Positions 11,190-23,700 of a stretch of DNA of 64,000 nt are shown piece by piece (position 1 is the first letter of the stretch; each line of letters starts with the position of its first letter). Source of the stretch: Omphiscola glabra (lineage: Eukaryota; Mollusca; Gastropoda; Lymnaeidae); assembly GCA_964017045.1 (NCBI GenBank), contig OZ024810.1, positions 5,080,562-5,144,561 of the forward strand, written 5' to 3'. The position numbers and the translations under genes were made by a program. Below the pieces are notes generated by a model. That model was not told where the DNA came from, searched no databases, and worked only from the letters and a program-made list of their open reading frames with translations.

Positions 11190-12955
11190 TAATGGTCGAG
11201 TGGACCAACACAGTTTAACATCCATGATAATGGTGGAGTGGACCAACACAGTTTAACATCCATGATAATGGTGGAGTGGACCAACACAGTTTAACATCCA
11301 TAATAATGGTGGAGTGGACCAACACAGTTTAACATCCATAATAATGGTGGAGTGGACCAACACAGTTTAACATCCATAATAATGGTGGAGTGGACCAACA
11401 CAGTTTAACATCCATAATAATGGTGGAGTGGACCAACACAGTTTAACATCCATAATAATGGTCGAGTGGACCAACACAGTTTAACATCCATGATAATGGT
11501 GGAGTGGACCAACACAGTTTAACATCCATGATAATGGTGGAGTGGACCAACACAGTTTAACATCCATGATAATGGTGGAGTGGACCAACACAGTTTAACA
11601 TCCATAATAATGGTGGAGTGGACCAACACAGTTTAACATCCATGATAATGGTGGAGTGGACCAACACAGTTTAACATCCATAATAATGGTGGAGTGGACC
11701 AACACAGTTTAACATCCATAATAATGGTGGAGTGGACCAACACAGTTTAACATCCATGATAATGGTGGAGTGGACCAACACAGTTTAACATCCATAATAA
11801 TGGTGGAGTGGACCAACACAGTTTAACATCCATGATAATGGTGGAGTGGACCAACACAGTTTTACCTCCATAATAATGGTGGAGTGGACCAACAGTTTAA
11901 CATCCATAATAATGGTGGAGTGGACCAACACAGTTTAACATCCATAATAATGGTGGAGTGGACCAACACAGTTTAACATCCATAGTAATGGTGGAGTGGA
12001 CCAACACAGTTTAACATCCATAGTAATGGTGGAGTGGACCAACACAGTTTAACATCCATAGTAATGGTGGAGTGGACCAACAGTTTAACATCCATAATAA
12101 TGGTGGAGTGGACCAACACAGTTTAACATCCATAATAATGGTGGAGTGGACCAACACAGTTTAACATCCATAGTAATGGTGGAGTGGACCAACACAGTTT
12201 AACATCCATAATAATGGTGGAGTGGACCAACACAGTTTAACATCCATAGTAATGGTGGAGTGGACCAACACAGTTTAACATCCATAATAATGGTGGAGTG
12301 GACCAACACAGTTTAACATCCATAATAATGGTGGAGTGGACCAACACAGTTTTACCTCCATAATAATGGTGGAGTGGACCAACAGTTTAACATCCATAAT
12401 AATGGTGGAGTGGACCAACACAGTTTAACATCCATAATAATGGTGGAGTGGACCAACACAGTTTAACATCCATGATAATGGTGGAGTGGACCAACACAGT
12501 TTTACCTCCATAATAATGGTGGAGTGGACCAACAGTTTAACATCCATAATAATGGTGGAGTGGACCAACACAGTTTAACATCCATGATAATGGTGGAGTG
12601 GACCAACACAGTTTTACCTCCATAATAATGGTGGAGTGGACCAACAGTTTAACATCCATAATAATGGTGGAGTGGACCAACACAGTTTAACATCCATGAT
12701 AATGGTGGAGTGGACCAACACAGTTTAACATCCATGATAATGGTGGAGTGGACCAACACAGTTTAACATCCATGATAATGGTGGAGTGGACCAACACGGT
12801 ATAACATCCATAATAAGGGTGGAGCAGACAAACACAGTTTAACATCCATAATAATGGCGGAGTGGACCAACACAGTATAATATCCATAGTAAAGGTGGAG
12901 TGGACAAACAAGGTATAACATCCATACTAATGGTGGAGTGGACAAACACGGTATA
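11190..12955. repeat. Large minisatellite, 38-bp unit, about 46 copies
   Basis: Core GGTGGAGTGGACCAACACAG, then TTTAACATCCATAATAAT. Variants are nested: a TTTACCTCC unit followed by a unit shortened to ACCAACAGTTTAAC recurs near 11861, 12351, 12501 and 12612. The right edge (12790-12955) is more diverged. Confidence 0.95.
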
Positions 12956-13049
12956 GGAAACTTTAAGAGCATGATTGGAATGAAAGTAATAATAACGTTG
13001 TCAAATGAGAGACAAAGGAAGAAAAATGCTTTAAGGAATTAAACAAAGG

Positions 13050-13256
13050 TGCTGTTTGTGTGTGTGTTTGTGTGTGTGTTTGTGTGTGTGTGTGTTAGTG
13101 TGTGTATTTTTGGTGCTCTGTTGAGAAAGCGGTGAAGGGGGGCTCTATAACTCAGTGGCGTAGGAAGGGTGGATAAGTGGGACGGTCCTCCCTAAGAGGC
13201 ATGTCTTTCTTTCTACGGAGGTGTGACATTTTTTGGTCTATCGAAGACTTTGTGTG

Positions 13257-13288
<32 letters not shown>

Positions 13289-13290
13289 AG
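13050..13290. repeat. TG microsatellites
   Basis: GTGTGTGTTTGTGTGTG tracts at about 13053-13110 and 13249-13290 in otherwise unique sequence. Confidence 0.9.
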
Positions 13291-13508
13291 AATGGCTGGC
13301 GGCAAAGACCCAAACTACGCCATTGATATCATCATATGTATGTCGTCATAAAGTATGAGTATAACTAAATGTGAAACGCTGTTACTGAAGTAATTCAAAG
13401 TACTTGTAAAGAATCAGTGCAATAAAATAAGCCGTTGGCATAATCAGGGTTTTCGGAAAGACCGATGGGACATAACCCTTGATAACAAAAAAATCCCATC
13501 ATTTGTAA

Positions 13509-13670
13509 TTAACCGAGATGATTATTGCCGAGATGATTATTGCCGAGATGATTATTGCCGAGATGATTATTGCCGAGATGATTATTGCCGAGATGATTAT
13601 TGCCGAGATGATTATTGCCGAGATGATTATTGCCGAGATGATTATTGCCGAGATGATTATTGCCGAGATG
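13509..13670. repeat. Minisatellite, 15-bp unit, about 10 copies
   Basis: Unit GCCGAGATGATTATT, perfect copies. Open on both strands because 15 is a multiple of three. Confidence 0.95.
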
Positions 13671-14515
13671 ACTCTTGGTGTCACATCATTATCAACCCGA
13701 CCGTTCCCCCTACCTACATCCACCACCCCCCACCACAGACCCGGTCACGGTGTAAAGACCCTTGCAGTTATCTCCGTGACATCACGGCACTACTCGTATC
13801 TCACTAATGGCTGCCACAGTCCCGCCACTACCAGAGCGAGGCTGATAAAAGCCACGACAGGACCGGCTCGAGTCCGTCTTGATTAGGGCCCGGAACGTAC
13901 CGGGAAAGTCTGGCAGACAATAAGTGAGCGGAAAATGGATGGGGTGGGGCATACAACAGATTCTCCGTCAGGTTGTAATGAACTGCTTGATAACGTGAAC
14001 TTCCCAGAGTTAAATTTAGCAACATGCCCCCCTGATCGGCCTGAGCCCGAGTCAAAGTGGTGCAAGATTCAAAACTCTAGACTCACTGTTTTTTAAGATT
14101 GCTCTAGTAAGTCATGTCTTTGTTAAGCTGTGTCCCTAACAAGTCTTGTCTTTGTTAAGCTGTGTCCCTAGATCAGGTTCCTTGAAAAATGAGTTTTCTC
14201 TTTTTAGGCCCATTGGAAGCCTTGTTAGGATCCTTAGACTCCTAATTAAGTACCCTAGGTCTTAGAGGTCCTGTTGTGGAAGTCATAAGGCCTTTTAGAG
14301 ACTTTTTAAGTCCTCAGATTACTTGTTAGGTACCTATGATTTTTTTTGGGGGTCGGTTGGTTGGGGGGGGGGGGGGAGATGGAGAGCTCCAACTGAACGT
14401 TTAAAGCCATTTGGAGGTCCCTGTGAGTAGGCTATCGTGTTTGGTACATTGGAATATTTGTTAGGTCACCCAGAAGCCTAGTTAGCTTCCTCTAAAATCA
14501 GGTTAGATGCAATGA

Positions 14516-14783
14516 AAGTTCTTATGAGATCATAAGACAATCATGCTTGGCTTTCAGCGAGTCGGAGATAGTTCTTATGAGATCACAAGACAATCATGCT
14601 TGGCTTTCAGCGAGTCGGAGATAGTTCTTATGAGATCACAAGACAATCATGCTTGGCTTTCAGCGAGTCGGAGATAGTTCTTATGAGATCACAAGACAAT
14701 CATGCTTGGCTTTCAGCGAGTCGGAGATAGTTCTTATGAGATCACAAGACAATCATGCTTGGCTTTCAGCGAGTCGGAGATAG
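14516..14783. repeat. Minisatellite, 53-bp unit, 5 copies
   Basis: Core GACAATCATGCTTGGCTTTC then AGCGAGTCGGAGATAG; the first copy differs by one base. Confidence 0.94.
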
Positions 14784-14837
14784 AAATATTTTATATTATC
14801 GAAAAGTGACTGCACCATGTTCATTTTTTAAATTTTT

Positions 14838-15150
14838 TTGGTCATTTTAATGGTCATTTTATTGTCATTTCAACGGTCATTTTATTGTCGTTTCAATAGC
14901 CATTTTATTATCATTTCAATGGTCATTTTATTGTCATTTCAACGGTCATTTTATTGTCATTTCAACGGTCATTTTATTGTCATTTCAATAGCCATTTTAT
15001 CCTGATTTAAATGGCCATTTCTATAGACATTTCTTTGGTTATTTCAATGGTCATTCTACTGTCACTTAAACGGTAATTTTTTCCTCATTTCTATGGTCAT
15101 CTCTATGGCTATTTCAATGGTCATCTCAATCGCCATTCATGCAATGGTTA
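14838..15150. repeat. Diverged minisatellite, about 22-bp unit
   Basis: Core GGTCATTTTATTGTCATTTC, degrading towards the right edge. Confidence 0.88.
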
Positions 15151-15734
15151 TTCGAATAGTCATATCATTTGCATTTTATTGGTACCGAGGAAAAGCTACG
15201 CCCGACTTGAAGCCTGACATTGGCTCCCTACACCACACCCCCACCCCTTTTTCTTCCCCATTTCATCAGTAAATAACTTATAATATAAGCCTTATATACG
15301 TTATACTTTGTATATAAATAATGATAATTAACAATTTTGGCACCTGTCATAAATTTATTGGAAAGAATATTTTTTTTAAAAATAAGTAATTCAAATACTA
15401 TCTGTTGTAAGGGCTACAACTTGTTTTTAACAGAAGACTTTAAAAATCAGTACATTACCTCCCTTTCTTTTTCTGCGAGGAATAGCGTTGCTACAATGTC
15501 TGCGGTTGGGGCGTAGGGGGTCCTAGTCCGACCCCTTAAATATTTCTTCTGGTCCATTTGTTCAAGGGTCGACAAATCTTTACAGAAATCTCTCTTTCAT
15601 AAGAGTAACGCCAGAAATGACTAGGAACTATACGATAATAACATTAATGAAATAACTACAGTTGATCATTTTCACTAAGGCAGACGCTCACAATATACTG
15701 TCATGATTCACTTTGGCGAGCACTCCAATACTGG

Positions 15735-16003
15735 CTGTGGTCAACATTGGTAACATTGTCCTATATGAATCACTGGAGTCCTACTACTAGCAACATTGTC
15801 CTATAGGAACCATCGGAGTCCTACAACTGGCGACATTGTCCTATAGTAGCCATCGGAGTCCTATTTCTGGCGACATTGTCCTGTAAGAACCACTGGAGTC
15901 CTACTACTGGCGACATTGTCCTTTATGAACCACTGGAGTCCTACTACTGACAGCATTGTCCTATATGAACCATTGGAGTCCTACTACTGACGACATTGTC
16001 CTA
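15735..16003. repeat. Minisatellite, about 40-bp unit, about 7 copies
   Basis: Core CACTGGAGTCCTACTACTGG then CGACATTGTCCTATATGAAC. Confidence 0.9.
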
Positions 16004-16267
16004 CTGTATATTAACGTTCCTGAGAAACTAATATATTTTTCACGACACTTCGAGCACACTGTCTGTAATACTTACTTTGTCCCCAGTACTGTCAACACAC
16101 TACGGGTTCTAACGGGAACTCAAACTGTCACACACTTCTCAGCATCACACACTTGTTTATTTTGATTTCCCTTTCGACCAATCACATTGCGACAGTAATC
16201 ATACAACTCACTCACACGAGCCAAAGATTTCACACAAAACATCTTACCTTGTCACGTGTTTCCTCCC

Positions 16268-16472
16268 GCCTGGTGTAACCTTGACAGGTGTGCTCCCGTC
16301 TAGTGTTATCTTGACAGGCGTGCTCGTGTTCGGTTTTATCTTGACAGGTGTGCTCCTGTTTGGTGTTATTTTGACAGGTGTGCTCCCGTTCGGTGTTATC
16401 TTGACAGGTGTACTCCTGTTTGGTGTCATATTGACAGGTGTGCTCCTGTTTGGTGTTATTTTGACAGGTGCT
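16268..16472. repeat. Minisatellite, 30-bp unit, about 7 copies
   Basis: Core TTATCTTGACAGGTGTGCTC. It reads open on both strands; not a gene. Confidence 0.92.
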
Positions 16473-16774
16473 CAAAATACCTATGAACATATTGAAGAAA
16501 TTGTTTGTTTTTTTAATAAGGCAATGGTTTTGTCACTACAATGTTTTGTCACCTCTGTTCTTGGACAGTTTTATCGTGAAATTATCTGAGCAAGATTTCA
16601 ATACAGACACATTGGAAAAGTTGGAAATAGATGAACTGAGCTCTCACCATGGGAAACTGAAATTAACCCTGGGGTTAGCTATATGTGGTTTGATATTTTG
16701 GTTTGTTCTATGAGTTTTTGTTGGTTGGTTATAGAAATGTTTATTTAAAACATGATGGCAAAAAGCTAACATCT

Positions 16775-17640
16775 GGACACGTTGCCCCACACAAGACGGG
16801 ACATGTTGCCCCACACAGATGGGACATCTTGCCTCACACAAGAAGGGACATGTTGCCCCACACAAGACTGGGCATGTTGCCCCACACAAGACGGGACATG
16901 TTGCCCTACACAGATGGGACATCTTGCCTCACACAAGAAGGGACATGTTGCCCCACACAAGACGGGACATGTTGCCCCACACAAGACGGGACATGTTGCC
17001 CCACACAAGACGGGACATGTTGCCTCACACAAGAAGGGACATGTTGCCTCACACAAGACGGGACATGTTGCCCCACACAGATGGGACATCTTGCCCTACA
17101 CAAGACGGGACATGTTGCCCCACACAAGACGGGACATGTTGCCTCACACAAGACGGGACATGTTGCCCCACACAAGACGGGACATGTTGCCTCACACAAG
17201 ACGGGACATGTTGCCCCACACAAGACGGGACATGTTGCTCCACACAAGACGGGACATCTTGCCTCACACAAGACGGGACATGTTGCCCCACACAAGACTG
17301 GGCATGTTGCCCCACACAAGACGGGACATGTTGCCCCACAAAAGACGGGACATGTTGCCCCACACAAGACGGGACATCTTGCCCCACACAAGACTGGGCA
17401 TGTTGCTCCACACAAGACAGGATAGGTTGCCCCACACAAGACGGGACATGTTTCCCCACACAAGACGGGACATGTTGTCCCACACAAGATGGGACATGTT
17501 GCCCCACACAAGATGGGGCATGTTGCCCCACACAAGACGGGGCATGTTGCCCCACACAAGACATGTTGCCCCACACAAAACGGGGCATGTTTCCCCACAC
17601 AAGACAGGGCATGTTGCCCCACACAAGACTGGACATGTTG
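16775..17640. repeat. Large minisatellite, 24-bp unit, about 36 copies
   Basis: Core CCCCACACAAGACGGGACAT. Variants (CACAGATGGGACATCTTGCC) recur at intervals. Open in most frames on both strands. Confidence 0.95.
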
Positions 17641-17649
17641 CCAGAGTCT

Positions 17650-20528
17650 CAGGTAAGTATGACTGATTATAATCAAACAATAACACAATCAAAAACACAA
17701 ATGTTTATACCTACATTTATTTCATTCTTACATTGAATCAGCCATAATCTCATGAGTCAATCAATATTTGCAATAAAGTTCATATTTCAGTAACAGATTT
17801 AATTGTTCACATAAATTGTAGTGCTGACATTTTTGTACAAAGACCTCCTCTGTTTTCTTCATGATAACCTTTTGTTACCAAGTGCTGCTTAATACTATGA
17901 ACTAGCTTTAGTTCAAATAAGTCACACACTAACTTAAATTATAAAAATGGCCCTTCAATCCCTTATGGGAATGTCAAGATGAAATATTGCCAGGCGGGCC
18001 TACCATTTCTCCATATTAAAATTTCAATTAAAACTTTTTTAAAAAAATAACATTACCACTAAAAAAAACATTCTTATTTGAGAAACGAATCGTTTAAAAA
18101 TCCATCATAAATATTTACACATTGATATAAATCTCAACTACACAAAGAGCGAAATTCACAGTAGACTCTGCACAGAAGACTCGGCACAGTAGACTCTGCA
18201 CAACACTTTCATCTCAAGAATTTGTGGCAAGAAATTGTTGTAAGACTTTATAAATAGTTTATTTGGAAACTAAATGAGGGCAACATACAGTTTTTATATT
18301 ATTTACAAGTTACAAGTTACGATTAGTTATTAAAACAGAATAAAATAAAACTCGGTAACAACTATAAGGCAGACGACGTGTGTGTCTCATGTTACAATAA
18401 TATTTACTTAACACATAAGTAAAATTTATTTTAGGTGCACATTTTAGGTGTACATTTCAAATGTGAGCAAGTGTCCATTTTTTCCCCATTATCATATTAG
18501 ATTATAATTTCAAATTTTATTGATTGAAAGAATTTTATTTTGTTTACAAGCACAAGCAGTGGAAATTTGATGCATGTTCAATAACTTCTTTAGAAGTTCA
18601 TCTCGAATGAAAACACTAATATTTGATGACATGAACATCACCTCTGCATGTTTTTATTGCTTAAGAATTAACCCTAAAATTTAACAGGTATTTTGTTAAA
18701 GTCTATCAAAACTGTCTGCAAAATGGATGAAACAAAAAAATCGATAACAAACAAAAACATTAAAAAGATGACCAAGAAAGGAAACAAATTAAAAGATCAA
18801 ATTAACTAAATGTAAAAAGGCAAGTGGTAGATTGGAATGTTTTCGACAACTGCAATGTTTTGTATATTTAAAAAAAACATATTTTTTATAATATTCATGC
18901 ATAGAAATATTGCTTTCAAACAAAAAGATCGCTCTTTAATAAACAATTTTGGGGAAAAGATATGTTTGAAAAGCTTGGGTTTTTAATTAAAAACAATTGT
19001 AAAAATAATGATCCAGTCCCAGACTTTTCTCATGGATGGAACAACATAGAGAAATACTGTAACAACATCGGAACATTCTAGATCTCGGATAATGATAAAT
19101 GCACTGTTTTATAATGGTAAGTGTCTGCACAACAAACTCAGTGCTGGAGGTTATTTGTTAGTAAAACCACAATATTATCGTAACACACATACATTCATAG
19201 GTGGACTATCGATAACATTATTTTTTGTTCGTCCTTCACATGAACTCTATTTTCTTTCGAGTGAGGGAGAGTTGCTCAATTTTTCAGCCTCACTCTCTCG
19301 TCCTTGACTATTTGATCCAATGGAAAGACTCAGTCAAGACGACTGGAGATAGACCAGGACCCAGTAGATTACCAGCAGTGCTTCCTGTGTGTCTCACTGT
19401 GTTCTTTATGCGTTCTACGAAGCAAGAGTTGTCAGAATTTTGTCATTTCTGGGTTTGAAATTCAGAGAGTGCCTTCCCTTAGATGAGTTGCCTTCCCTTA
19501 GATGAGTTGCCATCCAAGGCTAACGGGTCACATCCACCCGGGATACATATATCATACACACATTCACAGCTTGACTATCTATAACAGAACTTAGAGATTC
19601 GAAATATTCTTTTAAAACATGGGACCACACACACCCACCCCACCCCCATTTAACTCTGTAACATCATGAACCAATTAAGTATTAGTTTAGCTTGGAGTTT
19701 AACAAGACAGCCTAAATAAATGTCTACAATGAAATCCTTTGAGGTTGCGATGACAATAAATTCTGTGAAGAAAAATACTAAATACACTAAAATGCACTCT
19801 AGATCAAGGGTTCCCAAACTTTTCTGTTTATCAACCCTTTTGCCAGGTATAGGACAGACCCCCTTCTTAGGGTAATGTTTTTAGATGCATATAATAATTT
19901 ACAAAAGAAATGCAGAACACTGATCCCATTTCATTGACCACCAAGGTGTCAAGAGGACCACCAACGTGTCAGAGGACCACAGGTTTAATTAATTAATCAT
20001 CATTTGACAATTATCTTATAAATACATCTGTGATACGGTCATATAACATAAAAACATCATAGTGTCATGTTAACATTTCATACTGCTATGTTAACACATC
20101 ATAGTGTCATGTTAACATTTCATACTGTCATGTTAACATTGGTGCATCATAGAACTTATTTTTCTTAGCTAACTCAACAATAATAAAAAAAATTCTCAAA
20201 ACCTTTGCTAATTAATACTTTAAAAAATGTACTCATGTGTGCATTGAACTACATACATAGGGGCCAGAATGATCAATACATTGACCGTGGGCCCTTAATA
20301 TATAGAAGAGGAGAAGAAGATGTATACAATTGTTTCTGCAATCAGACAAAGAAGTATACAATAGTTTCAGTAATCTGACAAAGAAGTATACAGTTGTTTT
20401 CTTGATGAAATGATCATTGCATAATAGAAATATTTTTTTTTTACGTTCGGTAACTATTCACCAAAAAAAAACTTCTGGAGATTAGTTTTTTTGTACTATC
20501 AGATTTAAATCAGCGGTTGAACAATTAT
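17650..20528 (-). other. 3' flank of the MAGUK gene, probably including a long 3' UTR
   Basis: About 2.9 kb of AT-rich, mostly non-repetitive sequence directly after the stop codon. Several AATAAA hexamers are present on the minus strand (for example within TTTATT near 17716 and 18260), so the cleavage site cannot be chosen. Only minor repeats occur: a short CATACTGTCATGTTAAC repeat near 20045-20145 and a 19-bp doublet near 19470-19510. No further coding exon was recognised. Confidence 0.35.
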
Positions 20529-20705
20529 TTAGTGAACCCAATTGACAGGAACCCATTGCTGCTTCGTGGTCATTTCGTTGAGGGATTTCCTCAGCAGACG
20601 GTACGTTTCTTCAAAGTTGTCATTGACGATAATCTCATCAAAGTAGCCGTTGAATTTCTTTTCTATTTCAGCGCTCTCCTTCATGGTGGTTATGAAGTCT
20701 TCCTC
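20529..20705 (-). CDS. MAGUK gene, last coding exon 13 and stop
   Basis: Encodes residues 497-554: [20 protein letters not shown], then [18 protein letters not shown], ending [10 protein letters not shown] and TAA at 20531-20529. Acceptor TTCCATCAG. The [14 protein letters not shown] and QWVP(V/I)xWV(Y) motifs are standard MPP C-termini. The last residue is His where vertebrate MPP2/6 have Tyr. Confidence 0.95.
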   Translation of the reverse strand, partial: EEDFITTMKESAEIEKKFNGYFDEIIVNDNFEETYRLLRKSLNEMTTKQQWVPVNWVH

Positions 20706-23700
20706 CTGATGGAACGCACAGAAATTGAGGTCACAAGGGAGAGCACATTATCACATGATAAGCTTGAATGTTGTGAGACAAATTAATTATACGCTGAGTG
20801 TGCTCAACACATTTATTTTATTAAGTTGTGAAAATATTTTCTTCAAATGTAGCTTTATAATTTGGAAAGAAAAATATTTTTTCAATGCTAAGATAAACAT
20901 TGGAGTTCATTTGACAGCATTAAATGTGCAGAATAATTCCAATAAATTGACAAGTGACAAAGATATTCATTGACTGTACTTACACTCTTTATTTCCACCA
21001 CAGATACACCACCCTAGAAGAAAAGAGAATAGGTTACATTGGAATTTTGTAACAAGAAAATATAACCATAAAACAAATAATGACATCCATAAAACAAATA
21101 ATGACATCCATAAAACAAATAATGACATCCATAAAACAAATAATTACATCCATAACACAAACAGTGTGCAATAAAAAGACAAACGGAACTCCTTTACAAG
21201 TTTTTAGTCTGGCTCTAATGAAAATGATCTTGACCTTTCTCATTCTGAAGACATTTTCTACGCCAAGAACAGTAACTTTGAGAATGAGGGCATAAAATAT
21301 TTTTTTATCCGCCACATTTTATTAAGAGCAAATATTTGCACGTCCTTCATAATTTAATCAATCTGAGACATCATTGAATTCCAGCACTTTTCTAATTTAT
21401 AAATAACATCAAGGGGAGACTACTAGTTTCAATTTTCTATTGCATTTTTAGGACTGTAAAATTGTCAATGCTTAGTAGCAAGATCCAAAACTCTAATTTT
21501 TTTATAATAACTCCATGGACGAAGTCTACAATCTACAAATCCTACAGCTATGAAAGCCAATGTATCGATGTCAAACCATTTCTACAATCCAATGTCTGAA
21601 ATTAATGAAGCTAACTTCAAGGACCCAGTGGGAATGTTTCAATGTCTGAAATTAATGAAGCTAACTTCAAGGGCCCAGTGGGAATGTTACAAAAGTCCAT
21701 TCTGGCTGCTTCTGCCGATTGTTTGTTAGGCTGCTTCAGGGCAGATTTGTTCAAACTGCTTGGTGTCAAGTTGAGATAACTGGAATCTCTTCTCCTGACT
21801 TAAATCTATTTCATTTTGATAAAGAACAGACGAAAAATATTGATGAAAGGGAAGTAAAAAAAAGGCTATCGCTTGTTTTCACTCATTTTATGAGGATGTG
21901 TTACTTCTGCCGACAGGTCGTTCATCTGCTCTGTGCTTCACAATTAAATTAAACCTCTTCACGAAGGTCGACACAATGAACCGTCACAAACGAATGTCTA
22001 CGGGCAATGAACCGTCACAAACGAAGGTCTACGCAATGAACCGTCACAAGTCAGCATAATTAAACTTTCATTTCCTAATTTACCAACCACTCTTAAGCAG
22101 CTGAATGAACCAACGTAGGTTATGATCCTATTGCTCGTTTCAAACTAGGTTATTTAAACATTGTCAACTGTAACTTAGCGTTTTTATTGTTCAAAGTGTT
22201 TGGGGCTGGAGTCTTTGTGTGTTACAAAATTAACAGGTGTAACAATTTCTTGAACTTCAACTAATACATTATTTTTCAGTCCCTTGTCATCGGCCGCAAC
22301 CCCACCCCTCCCCCCCCCCCAACCCTCACATCATAATATCACATCAGATTTAAACCATGATTGTATTCTGACTCTTAACTTCTGACTCTGCAGACTCCCA
22401 CCACATGAGTCTGCCCAAGAGTCACCACTAAAGACAAAATCCAAAAGTAAAAAATGTCCACTGACCTTCCCTCCTCTGGCCATGTGCCGCCCCTCCTCAT
22501 ACATGACCTTAAGGGCGGCCACACTAGGGGAAGCTATGAACACAATGTAGGGCATGAACTCCTGAGTTTTTAACAATTTCAAAGCCTGTGGAAGACAAAA
22601 GTCAAACAATAAAATTTTCCATTGCAGTATATGGACGCATATATCTTTATATAAGTGCTATTGCATATAATTATGAGGCAGCCCAGGTTACTGGTTCTAA
22701 CCAAAAGCAGAATGAATTTAATGTATCACAACTTTAATGTATCACAACTTTAATGTATCACAACTTTAATGTGTATCACAACTTTTCAAAAGACAAAAAC
22801 AATTGAAAAATTAAAATAATGAGAATTGCCAGTTAAAATTAAGCACACAGATGCCATGTGTGGTACAAAGTTTCCGGTCCCTGCTGAACTGTTATGAAGA
22901 CAGCTAATATGAAGCAACTATGAAGACAGCTAATATGAAGGAACTATGAAGACAGCTAATATGAAGCAACTATGAAGACAGCTAATATGAAGGAACTATG
23001 AAGACAGCTAATATGAAGCAACTATGAAGACAGCTAATATGAAGCAACTATGAAGACAGCTAATATGAAGCAACTATGAAGACAGCTAATATGAAGCAAC
23101 TATGAAGACAGCTGATATGAGACAACTATGAAGACAGCTGATATGACACAACTATGAAGGCAGCTCATATGACACAACTCTGAAGACAGCTCATATGACA
23201 CAACTCTGAAGACAACTGATATGACACAACTAAGAAGACAGCTAATATGACACAACTATGAAGACAGCTGATATGACACAACTCTGAAGACAGCTCATCA
23301 ACTTACAGCGGGGCTGACGTCCAAGACACACATCTTTCCAGATTTGACCACATCCCAGCAGGAGTCGATCCTGGTGCCGTAAAGGTTAAAGTTGAACTCT
23401 CCATGCTCAACGTATTTGTTGTCAAGGATATCACGCTCCATGGATTCTCTGTCTGTGAAGAAGTACCCTTGACCATCGATTTCTTTCTCTCTCGGGGCTC
23501 TTGATGTGTCTAAAATGTAACAAAATGTTAATAATAAATATAATAATAATAAAGTTAATTTGAAAATCACGCTTCATCCCCAAAGGCTCGAAGCGCGGTA
23601 CAAAGTCAACCATATTAAAAGAGAAATGAAACAATCTATATTTGACCACATTGAAACACAAAAACTACATACAAGCATACCCAATCAGTCTTTCATACCT

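Noticed and set aside
16703..17736. Histidine-rich repeat protein
   Set aside because: A 24-bp minisatellite that is open in five or more frames on both strands.
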